Below, piece after piece: positions 50,570-60,590 of a DNA stretch of 64,000 bases. The DNA is from Mesostigma viride. Lineage: Eukaryota; Streptophyta; Mesostigmatophyceae; Mesostigmatales; Mesostigmataceae. The DNA is taken from assembly GCA_009746045.1 (NCBI GenBank), contig RPFO01001598.1:442501-506500 (forward strand). The letters are read 5' to 3'. The translations under genes were made by a program, and so were the position numbers. The stretch's first letter is position 1. Every line of letters starts with the position of its first letter. The notes beneath the pieces were generated by a model, which worked only from the letters and a program-made list of their open reading frames with translations, made no database searches and was not told the DNA's origin.

Positions 50570-51660
50570 CCCATTATGTTTTCCTTTCAGGTTGAAGGCT
50601 AGCGACTTCAAGCCTGACCCTGCCCAGCTAGGAGACTGACTCCAAGCTGACTGAGGTGCTGAGCAACTGACACCCATACTGCAACATCTGGACTGAAAAA
50701 GATGGGCCCCAGAACTCGTGCAATACTTGTGATGGCATCACGTTTAGCTCAACATGCCCGGGGAGTTCCTCCTCCTCGCGAGCTCACAAGGGAGATAGCT
50801 ATGCCTGTCTGCCTATCCAGGGAGTGCACCACCAGCCAAGAGAGCCCTTGTAAAAAAAAATGCCAAGGTAACCGTTTAAGAGGTTCCATGTTGTTCCATC
50901 ATCATCGCCCACTCAGAGAGAAAATACCCAGCCAGGCTGGGTCAACTGAGCTCAGGTTACCTGCAACCTGAGGAGTGACAGTGGACAGGTTTATTGCACC
51001 CTGCACTGTCCATGTTGTACCTGCACAACATGTGAGGACCAGCCACCCCTGCCCTGCACAGAGGGGCTGAAGTCCGAGTGACAGGTGACAGGACTATGAC
51101 ATCCTGAACCTGGCCACATTGCACCTGCACAACGTGGGAGACCAGCCACCCCTGCCCTGCACATGGGTGACTGAAGTCCTGGTGACAGGTGACAGGAATA
51201 TTTCATCCTGCACCTGTGCTGAGCACGTTGTACTATACAACATGACAGCACCCATGCCTGTACTGCCACTGAACAGTAAGGCCAGGTGGCCCAGGATAGC
51301 CACAGTGAACTGGGGTCCTGGGTAACCACCTGTCAAGGGAGCTTTGACCCTCCACTTGAATGGGGGCACCTGAGCCTGAGCTCAAGGCCATTCCACCAAG
51401 GCATACGCCCTAGGGAATAAAGGTGTGAGATACATCCCATGCCCACCTATGAAGGTGTGCATAACGAAATTCCATGGTGTTGAGAAAATCAAAACAGATT
51501 TTATTGGGCATAGGGCACGCAAATGTATGAAAACAGACTCCAACCAACCCCCCTTGCTGGAAGCCACAACCTACCCCTTGGACCTGCCCAAGGGGTACTG
51601 GGTGACCTAGGCAGCCCTGGTGGACAGGACCCTGCTAGGCGTCCCCCCTATGGGGCAGGG

Positions 51661-52252
51661 TTGGCGTGTATCTGCTCATCTGGAAGCAACTGAAAACGAT
51701 CGAGCAAGATCCGGCCGTTCACCGCAATGAACGCCGGGATGTCGTCCTCTCCAAGGGGGAGAAGATGGGGTGGGCGCCCGAACATGACCGGGGGCGGAAC
51801 ATGTTCCCCATACCGGTCAATGTCCATGGTGGCCATCTGTCGGCCCACGGAAAGGTTGCCAGACGTCGCAGGTGTCTGCGACGAAAGCTCAAGCGAAGGC
51901 CGAGGCCTCGCAGGCGGCACCTCGCCATCCTCCTCGGAGGAATCACTCCGCTCACGACCCCCGTCACCTGCGACGGGTGAACGTCGTGCCCGGGGACCTG
52001 CCCCCCAGGTGCCATGGCGGACAAACCGCCAGTGGCAAACGGCCGCCCGCTCGCCATCCCCGGGCGCCGGGCCCCACCTGCGGGCCCCGACGCCTGGGTT
52101 GGTCAGCGACCACCGTGCGGAAGGGGACGTTGGGCGTCACCCTCGCATCGGTGGTGGAGGGCGTGCCCTCCGGCGAAAGGCGGGGTGAGGTGCGCCTGGC
52201 AGGCGCCTTCCCCTTGTTGTTGTTGCCGTTGTTGCCGTTGTTGGACGCCATA
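51661..52252 (-). pseudogene. Gag N-terminal remnant in the deleted element
   Basis: Reading starts at ATG 52252 (MASNNGNNGNNNKGK). The C run that is short in the full-length copy has four C residues here, so the opening runs on into the main gag frame. It then breaks where the G run before GATGGCGAGC is one shorter than in the full-length copy. The product would be truncated. At the low-coordinate end the reading joins the 3' region at the deletion point. Confidence 0.7.
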
Positions 52253-52293
52253 TCTTTTTTTTGCTTAAAAAAAATATCGAACTTTTCAGTCCA

Positions 52294-52748
52294 AGTTGGA
52301 TGGAGACTAGGGACGACGAACAACTGCGAAAGCTGAGAGCGAATGATGATTGTATTACAATAATACAATGAGAGAGCGGTGAAAGCTGAGGGCTCAGAAT
52401 GGAACTGGGCAGACTCGGGTGCTGTGGCACTCCCCAGTGCTACGCCTATATGCCTATGGCGGTGCTACCTGCAGCACACGACCAGTGGACAAGTGTACAC
52501 TGCAATGCCATGCGACCACGTCACTAGCATCCAGCTAAGACTCGGCCCGTCAGGCCCGGCTACACCGGACCTGGCGGGTCGAACTAGCACCTAGGAACAG
52601 TCTGGCACTAACCGCACATCGGTCCACATGACACCTCAGTACCGTACACCCTGCCGTACTGTACTGAGGTGTCCCGCTCAGCCGCGGTAGGCAATACGCG
52701 GCGCGCAGGCCGGAAATCCGTGTGTCAGCCTAAGCATCTCATCTAACT
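52294..52748 (-). repeat. 5' LTR of the deleted element
   Basis: It is in minus orientation, 455 bp. The TGGACTGAAAAG candidate primer-binding site lies directly inside it (52282-52293). Confidence 0.9.
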
Positions 52749-53497
52749 GCACCCGGCTACTGCTATGTTACATCGTTGGTCTGCTTCCATGGTGCAAAAA
52801 CATAAAAACGGGATGACGGGGCATGGCGTACAGGCGGAGGGGGAATCCAAGGACGCAGCTTGGGTGCGGGGGAGGGTGCGTGGAAAACCCCTCACGGGTT
52901 GGCAGGTTTCCAAAAAAATTTTCCCCTCGCACCCCGCGTGGAAAACGCGAAGGCTCCGCCTCGCCCGCGGTAAGGCTGCGGGCTCCGCTCTGCCTTTGCG
53001 TTTTCCCCGCCCCCCACGAGGGGGGGGACGTGTAAGGACCCACCTGTGTGGCGGGCCCGTCACTGGGGTTGTGTTTTATCCGGCGTGTCTTTACCCTCGA
53101 CGAGTTGCACCTCTTGGGGTGAGGGGATGTGTGCTGGGCCTGGGGATGAATCATCCTGCTCAGGAAGACTATTAGCTCCCCCGTTGTATTGCCGCCTGGC
53201 TAGGCTGATGGAGCCGCTGGTAGCGGCAGGGGACACGGGGGCAACGGGAGGCGGGGTCACGCGACAGCCTGCGGCCGAGGGCCAGGTTGGGGGTGTAGGG
53301 TATTACAAGTCCAGGTCCTCATGACTGGCCCAGGTGAGTTGGCCCTGGTAATGTGATGTCCTAGCCACCTGTCGGGTGGCCTAGTTAGTCTAGAGTCTCA
53401 GATTGGCTACGGCCTTGACGTGGGCTTATCACTTATATGTAATAAATCTGGTTCTTCTGGCAGCCCCTCACTCCAATGGGATAAAGCAATGATTGGA

Positions 53498-54026
53498 TTT
53501 TGTGAGCTCACGCTCGTATTATCTATGACTTGCGGCATACTCAAAGGGGGAGGGGCGGCCGCAGTAGTCAGTCCGACTAGAAGTGAGGGGGGGGTAGTGT
53601 GGACCGGGGGTGGCGCGGCGCCACTGGCCTTTTGGTCAGTGGGCTGGCGCGCGCCACGGCACCACTGGCCTTTTTGGTCAGTGGGCTGGCGCGCGTCACG
53701 GTGCCACTGGCCTTTTGGTCAGTGGGCTGGCACGCGCCACCCCAGGGCGGTCCGACTACTTAGGGTTGTGGTACTGCCACAATTAGGCCTCTTTGCAGCT
53801 CCCACCCGCCCTCCCTCGCTGCTTGAGGGTATTACAAGTCCAGGTCCTCATGACTGGCCCAGGTGAGTTGGCCCTGGTAATGTGATGTCCTAGCCACCTG
53901 TCGGGTGGCCTAGTTAGTCTAGAGTCTCAGATTGGCTACGGCCTTGACGTGGGCTTATCACTTATATGTAATAAATCTGGTTCTTCTGGCAGCCCCTCAC
54001 TCCAATGGGATAAAGCAATGATTGGA
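53498..54026 (+). mobile_element. Unclassified interspersed repeat, short form
   Basis: It has the same left ~300 bp and right ~200 bp as the long form. The ~1.1-kb middle is replaced by about 26 bp (CCCACCCGCCCTCCCTCGCT...). It abuts the long copy with only the T run between, and satellite resumes directly after TGATTGGA. It is either an internal-deletion derivative or the basic unit from which the long form grew. Confidence 0.8.
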
Positions 54027-57000
54027 TGTGTGTGTGCACTCGCCCCTTGCGTGCGCGGTGGATGTACGTGTGTGTGCAGGCGTCCCTTGCGTGCGCGGTG
54101 TATGTACGTGTGTGTGCATGCCGGCCCTTGCGTGCATGGTGTGTGTACGTGTGTGTGCAGCCGCCCCTTGCGTGCGCGGTGTATGTACATGTGAGTGCCG
54201 TCGCCCCAAGCGTGCATGGTGTGTGTACGTGTGTGTGCAGCCGGCCCTTGCGTGCATGGTGTGTGTACGTGTGTGTGCAGCCGCCCCTTGCGTGCGCGGT
54301 GGATGTACGTGTGTGTGCAGCCGCCCCTTGCGTGCATGGTGTGTGTACGTGTGTGTGCAGCCGCCCCTTGCGTGCGCGGTGTATGTACGTGTGTGTGCAT
54401 GCCGGCCCTTGCGTGCATGGTGTGTGTACGTGTGTGTGCAGCCGCCCCTTGCGTGCGCGGTGTATGTACATGTGAGTGCCGTCGCCCCAAGCGTGCATGG
54501 TGTGTGTACGTGTGTGTGCAGTTGCCCCTTGCGTGCGCGGTGGATGTACGTGTGTGTGCACTCGCCCCTTGCGTGCGCGGTGGATGTACGTGTGTGTGCA
54601 CTCGCCCCTTGCGTGCGCGGTGGATGTACGTGTGTGTGCAGGCGTCCCTTGCGTGCGTGGTGTATGTACATGTGAGTGCCGTCGCCCCAAGCGTGCATGG
54701 TGTGTGTACGTGTGTGTGCAGTTGCCCCTTGCGTGCATGGTGTGTGTACGTGTGTGTGCAGCCGCCCCTTGCGTGCGCGGTGTATGTACGTGTGTGTGCA
54801 GTCGCTCCTTGCGTGCATGGTGTGTGTACGGGTGTGTGCATGCCGGCCCTTGCGTGCATGGTGTGTGTACGTGTGTGTGCACTCGCCCCTTGCGTGCGCG
54901 GTGGATGTACGTGTGTGTGCAGGCGTCCCTTGCGTGCGTGGTGTATGTACATGTGAGTGCCGTCGCCCCAAGCGTGCATGGTGTGTGTACGTGTGTGTGC
55001 AGTTGCCCCTTGCGTGCATGGTGTGTGTACGTGTGTGTGCAGCCGCCCCTTGCGTGCGCGGTGTATGTACGTGTGTGTGCAGTCGCTCCTTGCGTGCATG
55101 GTGTGTGTACGTGTGTGTGCATGCCGGCCCTTGCGTGCATGGTGTGTGTACGTGGGTGTGCAGTTGCCCCTTGCTTGCGCGGTGTATGTACATGTGAGTG
55201 CAGTCGCTCCTTGCGTGCGCGGTGTATGTACGTGTGTGTGCACTCGCCCCTTGCGTGCGCGGTGGATGTACGTGTGTGTGCAGCCGCCCCTTGCGTGCAT
55301 GGTGTGTGTACGTGTGTGTGCAGCCGCCCCTTGCGTGCGCGGTGTATGTACGTGTGTGTGCATGCCGGCCCTTGCGTGCATGGTGTGTGTACGTGTGTGT
55401 GCAGCCGCCCCTTGCGTGCGCGGTGTATGTACATGTGAGTGCCGTCGCCCCAAGCGTGCATGGTGTGTGTACGTGTGTGTGCAGGCGTCCCTTGCGTGCG
55501 TGGTGTGTGTACATGTGAGTGCAGCCGGCCCTTGCGTGCGCGGTGGATGTACGTGTGTGTGCAGCCGCCCCTTGCGTGCATGGTGTGTGTACGTGTGTGT
55601 GCAGCCGCCCCTTGCGTGCGCGGTGTATGTACGTGTGTGTGCCGTCGCCCCAAGCGTGCATGGTGTGTGTACGTGTGTGTGCAGTTGCCCCTTGCGTGCG
55701 CGGTGGATGTACGTGTGTGTGCACTTGCCCCTTGCGTGCATGGTGTATGTACATGTGAGTGCAGCCGGCCCCTTGCGTGCATGGTGTATGTACACGTGTG
55801 TGCAGCCGCCCCTTGCGTGCATGGTGTATGTACATGTGAGTGCAGCCGTCCCTTGCGTGCGCGGTAGATCTACGTGCGCGGTGTGTGTACGTGTGAGTGC
55901 AGCCGGCCCCTTGCGTGCATGGTGTATGTACATGTGTGTGCAGCCGCCCCTTCCGTGCATGGTGTGTGTACGTGTGTGTGCATGCAGCCGGCCCTTGCCC
56001 CCGTGCGCGGTGTGTGTGTAAGTGTGCGTGCACTCGCCCCTTGCGTGCATGGTGTATGTACATGTGAGTGCAGCCGGCCCCTTGCGTGCATGGTGTATGT
56101 ACACGTGTGTGCAGCCGCCCCTTGCGTGCATGGTGTATGTACATGTGAGTGCAGCCGTCCCTTGCGTGCGTGGTGGATCTACGTGCGCGGTGTGTGTACG
56201 TGTGAGTGCAGCCGGCCCCTTGCGTGCATGGTGTATGTACATGTGTGTGCAGCCGCCCCTTCCGTGCATGGTGTGTGTACGTGTGTGTGCATGCAGCCGG
56301 CCCCTTGCGTGCATGGTGTATGTACATGTGTGTGCATGCCGGCCCTTGCGTGCATGGTGTGTGTACGTGTGTGTGCAGCCGCCCCTTGCGTGCGCGGTGG
56401 ATGTACGTGTGTGTGCAGCCGCCCCTTGCGTGCATGGTGTGTGTACGTGTGTGTGCAGCCGCCCCTGGCGTGCGCGGTGTATGTACGTGTGTGTGCATGC
56501 CGGCCCTTGCGTGCATGGTGTGTGTACGTGTGTGTGCAGCCGCCCCTTGCGTGCGCGGTGTATGTACATGTGAGTGCCGTCGCCCCAAGCGTGCATGGTG
56601 TGTGTACGTGTGTGTGCAGTTGCCCCTTGCGTGCGCGGTGTATGTACATGTGAGTGCAGCCGGCCCCTTGCGTGCGCGGTGTGTGTACGTGTGTGTGCAG
56701 TTGCCCCTTGCGTGCGCGGTGGATGTACGTGTGTGTGCAGGCGTCCCTTGCGTGCATGGTGGATGTACGTGTGTGTGCAGGCGTCCCTTGCGTGCGCGGT
56801 GTGTGTGTAAGTGTGCGTGCACTCGCCCCTTGCGTGCATGGTGTATGTACACGTGTGTGCAGCCGCCCCTTGCGTGCATGGTGTATGTACATGTGTGTGC
56901 AGCCGCCCCTTCCGTGCATGGTGTGTGTACGTGTGTGTGCAGCCGCCCCTTGCGTGCGCGGTGTATGTACATGTGAGTGCAGCCGGCCCCTTGCGTGCAT

Positions 57001-58468
57001 GGTGTATGTACATGTGTGTGCAGCCGCCCCTTCCGTGCATGGTGTGTGTACGTGTGTGTGCAGCCGGCCCCTTGCGTGCATGGTGTATGTACATGTGTGT
57101 GCATGCCGGCCCTTGCGTGCATGGTGTGTGTACGTGTGTGTGCAGCCGCCCCTTGCGTGCGCGGTGGATGTACGTGTGTGTGCAGCCGCCCCTTGCGTGC
57201 ATGGTGTGTGTACGTGTGTGTGCAGCCGCCCCTTGCGTGCGCGGTGTATGTACGTGTGTGTGCATGCCGGCCCTTGCGTGCATGGTGTGTGTACGTGTGT
57301 GTGCAGCCGCCCCTTGCGTGCGCGGTGTATGTACATGTGAGTGCCGTCGCCCCAAGCGTGCATGGTGTGTGTACGTGTGTGTGCAGCCGGCCCTTGCGTG
57401 CATGGTGTGTGTACGTGTGTGTGCAGCCGCCCCTTGCGTGCGCGGTGGATGTACGTGTGTGTGCAGCCGCCCCTTGCGTGCATGGTGTGTGTACGTGTGT
57501 GTGCAGCCGCCCCTTGCGTGCGCGGTGTATGTACGTGTGTGTGCATGCCGGCCCTTGCGTGCATGGTGTGTGTACGTGTGTGTGCAGCCGCCCCTTCCGT
57601 GCGCGGTGTATGTACATGTGAGTGCCGTCGCCCCAAGCGTGCATGGTGTGTGTACGTGTGTGTGCAGTTGCCCCTTGCGTGCGCGGTGGATGTACGTGTG
57701 TGTGCACTCGCCCCTTGCGTGCGCGGTGGATGTACGTGTGTGTGCACTCGCCCCTTGCGTGCGCGGTGGATGTACGTGTGTGTGCAGGCGTCCCTTGCGT
57801 GCGTGGTGTATGTACATGTGAGTGCCGTCGCCCCAAGCGTGCATGGTGTGTGTACGTGTGTGTGCAGTTGCCCCTTGCGTGCATGGTGTGTGTACGTGTG
57901 TGTGCAGCCGCCCCTTGCGTGCGCGGTGTATGTACGTGTGTGTGCAGTCGCTCCTTGCGTGCATGGTGTGTGTACGGGTGTGTGCATGCCGGCCCTTGCG
58001 TGCATGGTGTGTGTACGTGTGTGTGCATGCCGGCCCTTGCGTGCATGGTGTGTGTACGTGGGTGTGCAGCCGCCCCTTGCGTGCATGGTGTGTGTACGGG
58101 TGTGTGCATGCCGGCCCTTGCGTGCATGGTGTGTGTACGTGTGTGTGCACTCGCCCCTTGCGTGCGCGGTGGATGTACGTGTGTGTGTGCACTCGCCCCT
58201 TGCGTGCGCGGTGGATGTACGTGTGTGTGCAGGCGTCCCTTGCGTGCGTGGTGTATGTACATGTGAGTGCCGTCGCCCCAAGCGTGCATGGTGTGTGTAC
58301 GTGTGTGTGCAGTTGCCCCTTGCGTGCATGGTGTGTGTACGTGTGTGTGCAGCCGCCCCTTGCGTGCGCGGTGTATGTACGTGTGTGTGCAGTCGCTCCT
58401 TGCGTGCATGGTGTGTGTACGGGTGTGTGCATGCCGGCCCTTGCGTGCATGGTGTGTGTACGTGTGTA
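54027..58468 (+). repeat. 40-bp satellite array, part 3 (about 110 monomers)
   Basis: It has the same monomer and strand as parts 1 and 2. It lies between the two oppositely oriented pairs of the unclassified repeat. Short monomers are near 55865 (as AGATCTACG) and 56175. A block at 56206-56976 matches 62257-63027 and 23635-24405. Confidence 0.97.
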
Positions 58469-58996
58469 TCCAATCATTGCTTTATCCCATTGGAGTGAGG
58501 GGCTGCCAGAAGAACCAGATTTATTACATATAAGTGATAAGCCCACGTCAAGGCCGTAGCCAATCTGAGACTCTAGACTAACTAGGCCACCCGACAGGTG
58601 GCTAGGACATCACATTACCAGGGCCAACTCACCTGGGCCAGTCATGAGGACCTGGACTTGTAATACCCTCAAGCAGCGAGGGAGGGCGGGTGGGAGCTGC
58701 AAAGAGGCCTAATTGTGGCAGTACCACAACCCTAAGTAGTCGGACCGCCCTGGGGTGGCGCGTGCCAGCCCACTGACCAAAAGGCCAGTGGCACCGTGAC
58801 GCGCGCCAGCCCACTGACCAAAAAGGCCAGTGGTGCCGTGGCGCGCGCCAGCCCACTGACCAAAAGGCCAGTGGCGCCGCGCCACCCCCGGTCCACACTA
58901 CCCCCCCTCACTTCTAGTCGGACTGACTACTGCGGCCGCCCCTCCCCCTTTGAGTATGCCGCAAGTCATAGATAATACGAGCGTGAGCTCACAAAA
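58469..58996 (-). mobile_element. Unclassified interspersed repeat, short form, inverted
   Basis: It is the reverse complement of 53498-54026, starting TCCAATCATTGC and ending GAGCTCACAAAA, and looks nearly identical (528 against 529 bp). Confidence 0.85.
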
Positions 58997-60590
58997 TCCA
59001 ATCATTGCTTTATCCCATTGGAGTGAGGGGCTGCCAGAAGAACCAGATTTATTACATATAAGTGATAAGCCCACGTCAAGGCCGTAGCCAATCTGAGACT
59101 CTAGACTAACTAGGCCACCCGACAGGTGGCTAGGACATCACATTACCAGGGCCAACTCACCTGGGCCAGTCATGAGGACCTGGACTTGTAATACCCCACA
59201 CCCCCAACCTGGCCCTCGGCCGCAGGCTGTCGCGTGACCCCGCCTCCCGTTGCCCCCCGTGTCCCCTGCCGCTATACCAGCGGCTCCATCAGCCTAGCCA
59301 GGCGGCAATACAACGGGGGGAGCTAATAGTCTTCCTGAGCAGGATGATTCATCCCCAGGCCCAGCACACATCCCCTCACCCCAAAAGGTGCAGCTCGTCG
59401 AGGGTAAAGACACGCCGGATAAAACACAACCCCACGGGCCCGCCACACAGGTGGGTCCTTACCCGTCCCCCCCCTCGTGGGGGGCGGGGAAAACGCAAAG
59501 GCAGAGCGGAGCCCGCAGCCTTACCGCGGGCGAAGCGGAGCCTTCGCGTTTTCCACGCGGGGTGCGAGGGGAAAATTTTTTTGGAAACCTGCCAACCCGT
59601 GAGGGGTTTTCCACGCACCCTCCCCCGCACCCAAGCTGCGTCCTTGGATTCCCCCTCCGCCTGTACGCCATGCCCCGTCATCCCGTTTTTATGTTTTTGC
59701 ACCATGGAAGCAGACCAACGATGTAACATAGCAGTAGCCGGGTGCCCGTTAAGGCACCGGACCCTACCCTCTCGTCTGCAGCACGAGGCTCCTCCTCCTC
59801 CATGCGTTGGGTAAAATTCTGCCCTTATATACTGCATGGACACTTCCCCCAACAATTCGTCACCTCGCCATACCCCGCACCTCCCCTTCTGGCCCACGCC
59901 GGCCGGAGGGAATACGCCAGGCGAACTGAATTTCAGGTTTCGGCAGCTTGGCCCACGCAATACTGTTTTACAGTGATTCCTGCACCATCTCACGATTTTT
60001 ACCACCCGCCTGCACTATTCCACAGCTCCCGTCGACTGTGGCCTGGCCTGCCCAAATCATCTCGTGGCAGGAGATGATGTTCCATAGTGTCGGTCGGCGC
60101 CCAAATAATGCAGTGGAAATCGAGTCCTGTACTTCGAAAAACAGGGGCCCCGCCACCTTCCCCCCTCGGCGGCCAAAAATTTAAATCACTCTGGGCCCTC
60201 CCGAATAAACGGGAAGGCTGGTAGCCATCGACTAATTTGGGCTTGTGCCGCCATGGCCAGCCGCCACCGAATTTCGATGGTCGCGAGAGCTGCAAAGAGG
60301 CCTAATTGTGGCAGTACCACAACCCTAAGTAGTCGGACCGCCCTGGGGTGGCGCGTGCCAGCCCACTGACCAAAAGGCCAGTGGCACCGTGACGCGCGCC
60401 AGCCCACTGACCAAAAAGGCCAGTGGTGCCGTGGCGCGCGCCAGCCCACTGACCAAAAGGCCAGTGGCGCCGCGCCACCCCCGGTCCACACTACCCCCCC
60501 CCTCACTTCTAGTCGGACTGACTACTGCGGCTGCCCCTCCCCCTTTGAGTATGCCGCAAGTCATAGATAATACGAGCGTGAGCTCACAAA
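58997..60590 (-). mobile_element. Unclassified interspersed repeat, long form, inverted, uninterrupted
   Basis: It is 1594 bp, the reverse complement of the long repeat at 49267-53497 without the nested retrotransposon derivative. It carries the TATA-like box at 59824-59831 and the three hairpins at about 60347-60470. Confidence 0.85.
59741..59745 (-). other. Empty integration site equivalent to the nested element's target
   Basis: GGTGC occurs once here, inside AGCCGGGTGCCCGTTAAGG. In the left long copy the same position carries the 2634-bp element between two copies of GCACC (minus-strand equivalent). This confirms the element boundaries and the 5-bp duplication. Confidence 0.9.

Larger units (their letters stand above)
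50115..52748 (-). mobile_element. Internally deleted copy of the Copia-like element (2634 bp), with TSD GCACC
   Basis: 455-bp LTRs are at 50115-50569 and 52294-52748 (minus orientation), flanked by GCACC at 50110-50114 and 52749-52753. Between them are the 3' untranslated region (50570-51660) and the first ~630 bp of the gag region (51661-52293). They join at a point equal to 32718/38585 of the full element, so about 5.87 kb with most of gag and all of pol is missing. Both LTRs share variants absent from the full element (CACCGCTCTC for CATCTCTCTC; GCTAGTTCG for GCTAGCTCG). It is therefore a separate lineage, mobilised after the deletion or deleted later. It cannot encode its own transposition proteins. 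Confidence 0.93.
49267..53497 (+). mobile_element. Unclassified interspersed repeat, long form, interrupted by a nested retrotransposon derivative
   Basis: Without the nested insertion this is about 1592 bp. It starts (T)TTTGTGAGCTCACGCTCG and ends GCAATGATTGGA. The same sequence occurs inverted and uninterrupted at 58997-60590, and a shorter form with the same ends follows directly at 53498. Inside are three hairpin repeats at about 49389-49509, a TATATAAG at 50024, a large imperfect inverted repeat around GGAAAACGCGAAGG (about 52940-53005), and TGTAATAAA near the right end. A TATA-like box in the middle and a poly(A)-type signal near the end would suit an LTR or a non-autonomous retroelement. 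No protein is encoded. Confidence 0.75.

Noticed and set aside
50200-52594. 71-codon frames inside each LTR (plus or minus)
   Set aside because: They are present only because the LTR is repeated four times, with no conserved protein feature.
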